In this document: positions 5,127 through 6,049 of the stretch, in pieces | Layout of the letters: the number at the start of each line of letters is the position of its first letter | Numbering within the stretch: position 1 is the first letter of the stretch | Assembly (NCBI GenBank): GCA_947179195.1 | Contig: CAMXAS010000078.1 | Span: forward strand, 1-6,049 | Reading direction: 5' to 3' | Length of the DNA stretch: 6,049 nucleotides | From: an uncultured Bacteroidales bacterium | GTDB lineage: Bacteria; Bacteroidota; Bacteroidia; Bacteroidales; P3 | Program-made: the position numbers and the translations under genes | Notes under the pieces: model-generated | What the model was told of the DNA's origin: nothing | What the model saw: the letters and a program-made list of their open reading frames with translations, nothing else | The model's database searches: none

Positions 5127-6049
5127 GAACGGCCGATGCCGCAAGCGGTGGCCCGCAGTGGCTTTGGCCTGCCTGTTGGCGGGCGGAGGTGCGGTGCGAG
5201 CGCAGAGCGGCGGCTATTCGTTCGAATTCCTCAATATGACGAACCCGGCGCGACAGGCGGCCTTGGGGGCCGAGTTCCTTTCGGTGCGTGACGCCGATGT
5301 CCAGTTGGCCTTGGCCAACCCATCGCTGATTACGTCCGAAATCCACAACAACCTGTCGGTCAACTACGTCAACTATTTCAGCGGCATCAACTACGGCTTC
5401 GTTTCCTATGCCCGCCATTTCGATAAGGTCGGCAATTTCGCGTTCCATATGCAGTTCGCCAACTACGGGGAAATAACGACCACCAACGAGTTCGGCGCGG
5501 AAACGGGCGAGGCGACGGCCAACGACGCCGCCATCGTCCTCGGTTGGGGACGTTCGTTGGATACGCATTTTACCATCGGTGCCAACCTCAAGATTATCGG
5601 CTCGTTCATCGACCGCTATTCGGCGGTCGGCATGGCCGTGGACGTGGCGGCCACTTACACGAATACCTCGCGTATGTTCGCCGTCTCGCTGTTGTTGCGC
5701 AATATGGGCGGGGCGCTCAAGACCTATGCCGGCGATGGCGGCAACCGGATGCCGTTCGAAGTGGCCGTGGCCCTGTCGCAGAAAATACCGCACGCGCCGT
5801 TCCGCCTCCTGTTGGAGTTTCCCAACCTGCAGAAATGGAACCTGAACTACGACGACCCGTTCGGCCCGGTTGACCTCGTGACGGGCGAGCGTAAGACGCG
5901 CAGCAAGGCCGGCGACTTTTTCGACGACCTCGGGCGGCATATCGTCATCGGCCTGGAACTGATACCGTACAAAGGCTTCTATTTGCGGGCAGGGTATAAC
6001 TACGACCGCGGTCAGAACATGAGCACGACGGGCAAGCCCGGCATGGTCG
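5119..6049 (+). CDS. porQ: PorQ-like type IX secretion system outer-membrane protein (3' end beyond window)
   Basis: An open frame of 310 codons runs off the right edge without a stop, so the gene is partial. The protein starts MNRNGRCRKRWPAVALACLL, a signal peptide with probable cleavage near VRA-QS (26-30). It continues with PorQ-type features: FLNMTNPARQAALGAEFLSV (37-56), ALANPSLI (64-71), LSVNYVNYFSGINYGFVSYA (79-98), FANYGEI (113-119), GANLKIIGSFIDRYSAVGMAVD (154-175), HAPFRL (225-230), LQKWNLNYD (237-245) and FYLRAGYNY (287-295). The alternating aromatic strands fit a FadL/PorV-like outer-membrane beta-barrel. PorQ-family proteins belong to the PorV/FadL-like barrels linked to the Bacteroidota T9SS, and PorQ is associated with secretion or handling of T9SS cargo. 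Known complete members are roughly 330-350 residues, so only a short C-terminal piece is missing. The ATG at 5119 is the only in-frame start before the signal peptide and overlaps the MORN gene stop by 8 nt. Confidence 0.85.
   Translation, partial: MNRNGRCRKRWPAVALACLLAGGGAVRAQSGGYSFEFLNMTNPARQAALGAEFLSVRDADVQLALANPSLITSEIHNNLSVNYVNYFSGINYGFVSYARHFDKVGNFAFHMQFANYGEITTTNEFGAETGEATANDAAIVLGWGRSLDTHFTIGANLKIIGSFIDRYSAVGMAVDVAATYTNTSRMFAVSLLLRNMGGALKTYAGDGGNRMPFEVAVALSQKIPHAPFRLLLEFPNLQKWNLNYDDPFGPVDLVTGERKTRSKAGDFFDDLGRHIVIGLELIPYKGFYLRAGYNYDRGQNMSTTGKPGMV

Noticed and set aside
3993..5940. Two long minus-strand frames (3993-5144 and 4963-5940) opposite the MORN and porQ genes
   Set aside because: They overlap each other and two plus-strand genes that have signal peptides and family motifs, and no promoter or motif supports them.

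Overview
The window reads as chromosomal core-genome DNA from a GC-rich member of the Bacteroidota, probably of the order Bacteroidales. Three things support this: promoter -7 elements of the Bacteroidota TAnnTTTG type, a DUF4199 membrane protein next to a family 2 glycosyltransferase, and a PorQ-like outer-membrane protein of the type IX secretion (T9SS) family. Genus cannot be fixed from the sequence. I see no insertion sequence, CRISPR array, tRNA, rRNA or prophage gene.

Left part (1-1713, minus strand): a YrdC/YciO-family threonylcarbamoyl-AMP synthase-like gene is followed after 39 nt by holA, the DNA polymerase III delta subunit. Centre (1714-1955): this AT-richer divergent intergenic region is not empty. 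It encodes, on the minus strand, a compact signal recognition particle RNA (4.5S type) with its own promoter and a T-run terminator. A second promoter faces right. The SRP RNA is the main feature that a protein-only annotation would miss.

Right part (1956-6049, plus strand): five tightly packed genes look like one operon. They are a DUF4199 four-helix membrane protein, a polyprenyl-phosphate-type GT2 glycosyltransferase with two C-terminal membrane helices, a GmhB-like HAD-IIIA phosphatase, an exported MORN-repeat (YwqK-like) protein, and a porQ homologue that runs off the right edge. Junctions are 19 nt, 3 nt, a 4-nt ATGA overlap and an 8-nt overlap, so translational coupling is likely. The first three genes suggest lipid-linked sugar handling at the inner membrane; the last two are exported envelope proteins.

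The long antisense reading frames opposite these genes are judged to be by-products of GC-rich codon use. No wholly new system is evident. The most useful observations are the SRP RNA and its arrangement with the yciO-like gene, the missing zinc-site residues in the HAD phosphatase, and the uncharacterised C-terminal domain of the MORN protein overlapping porQ.
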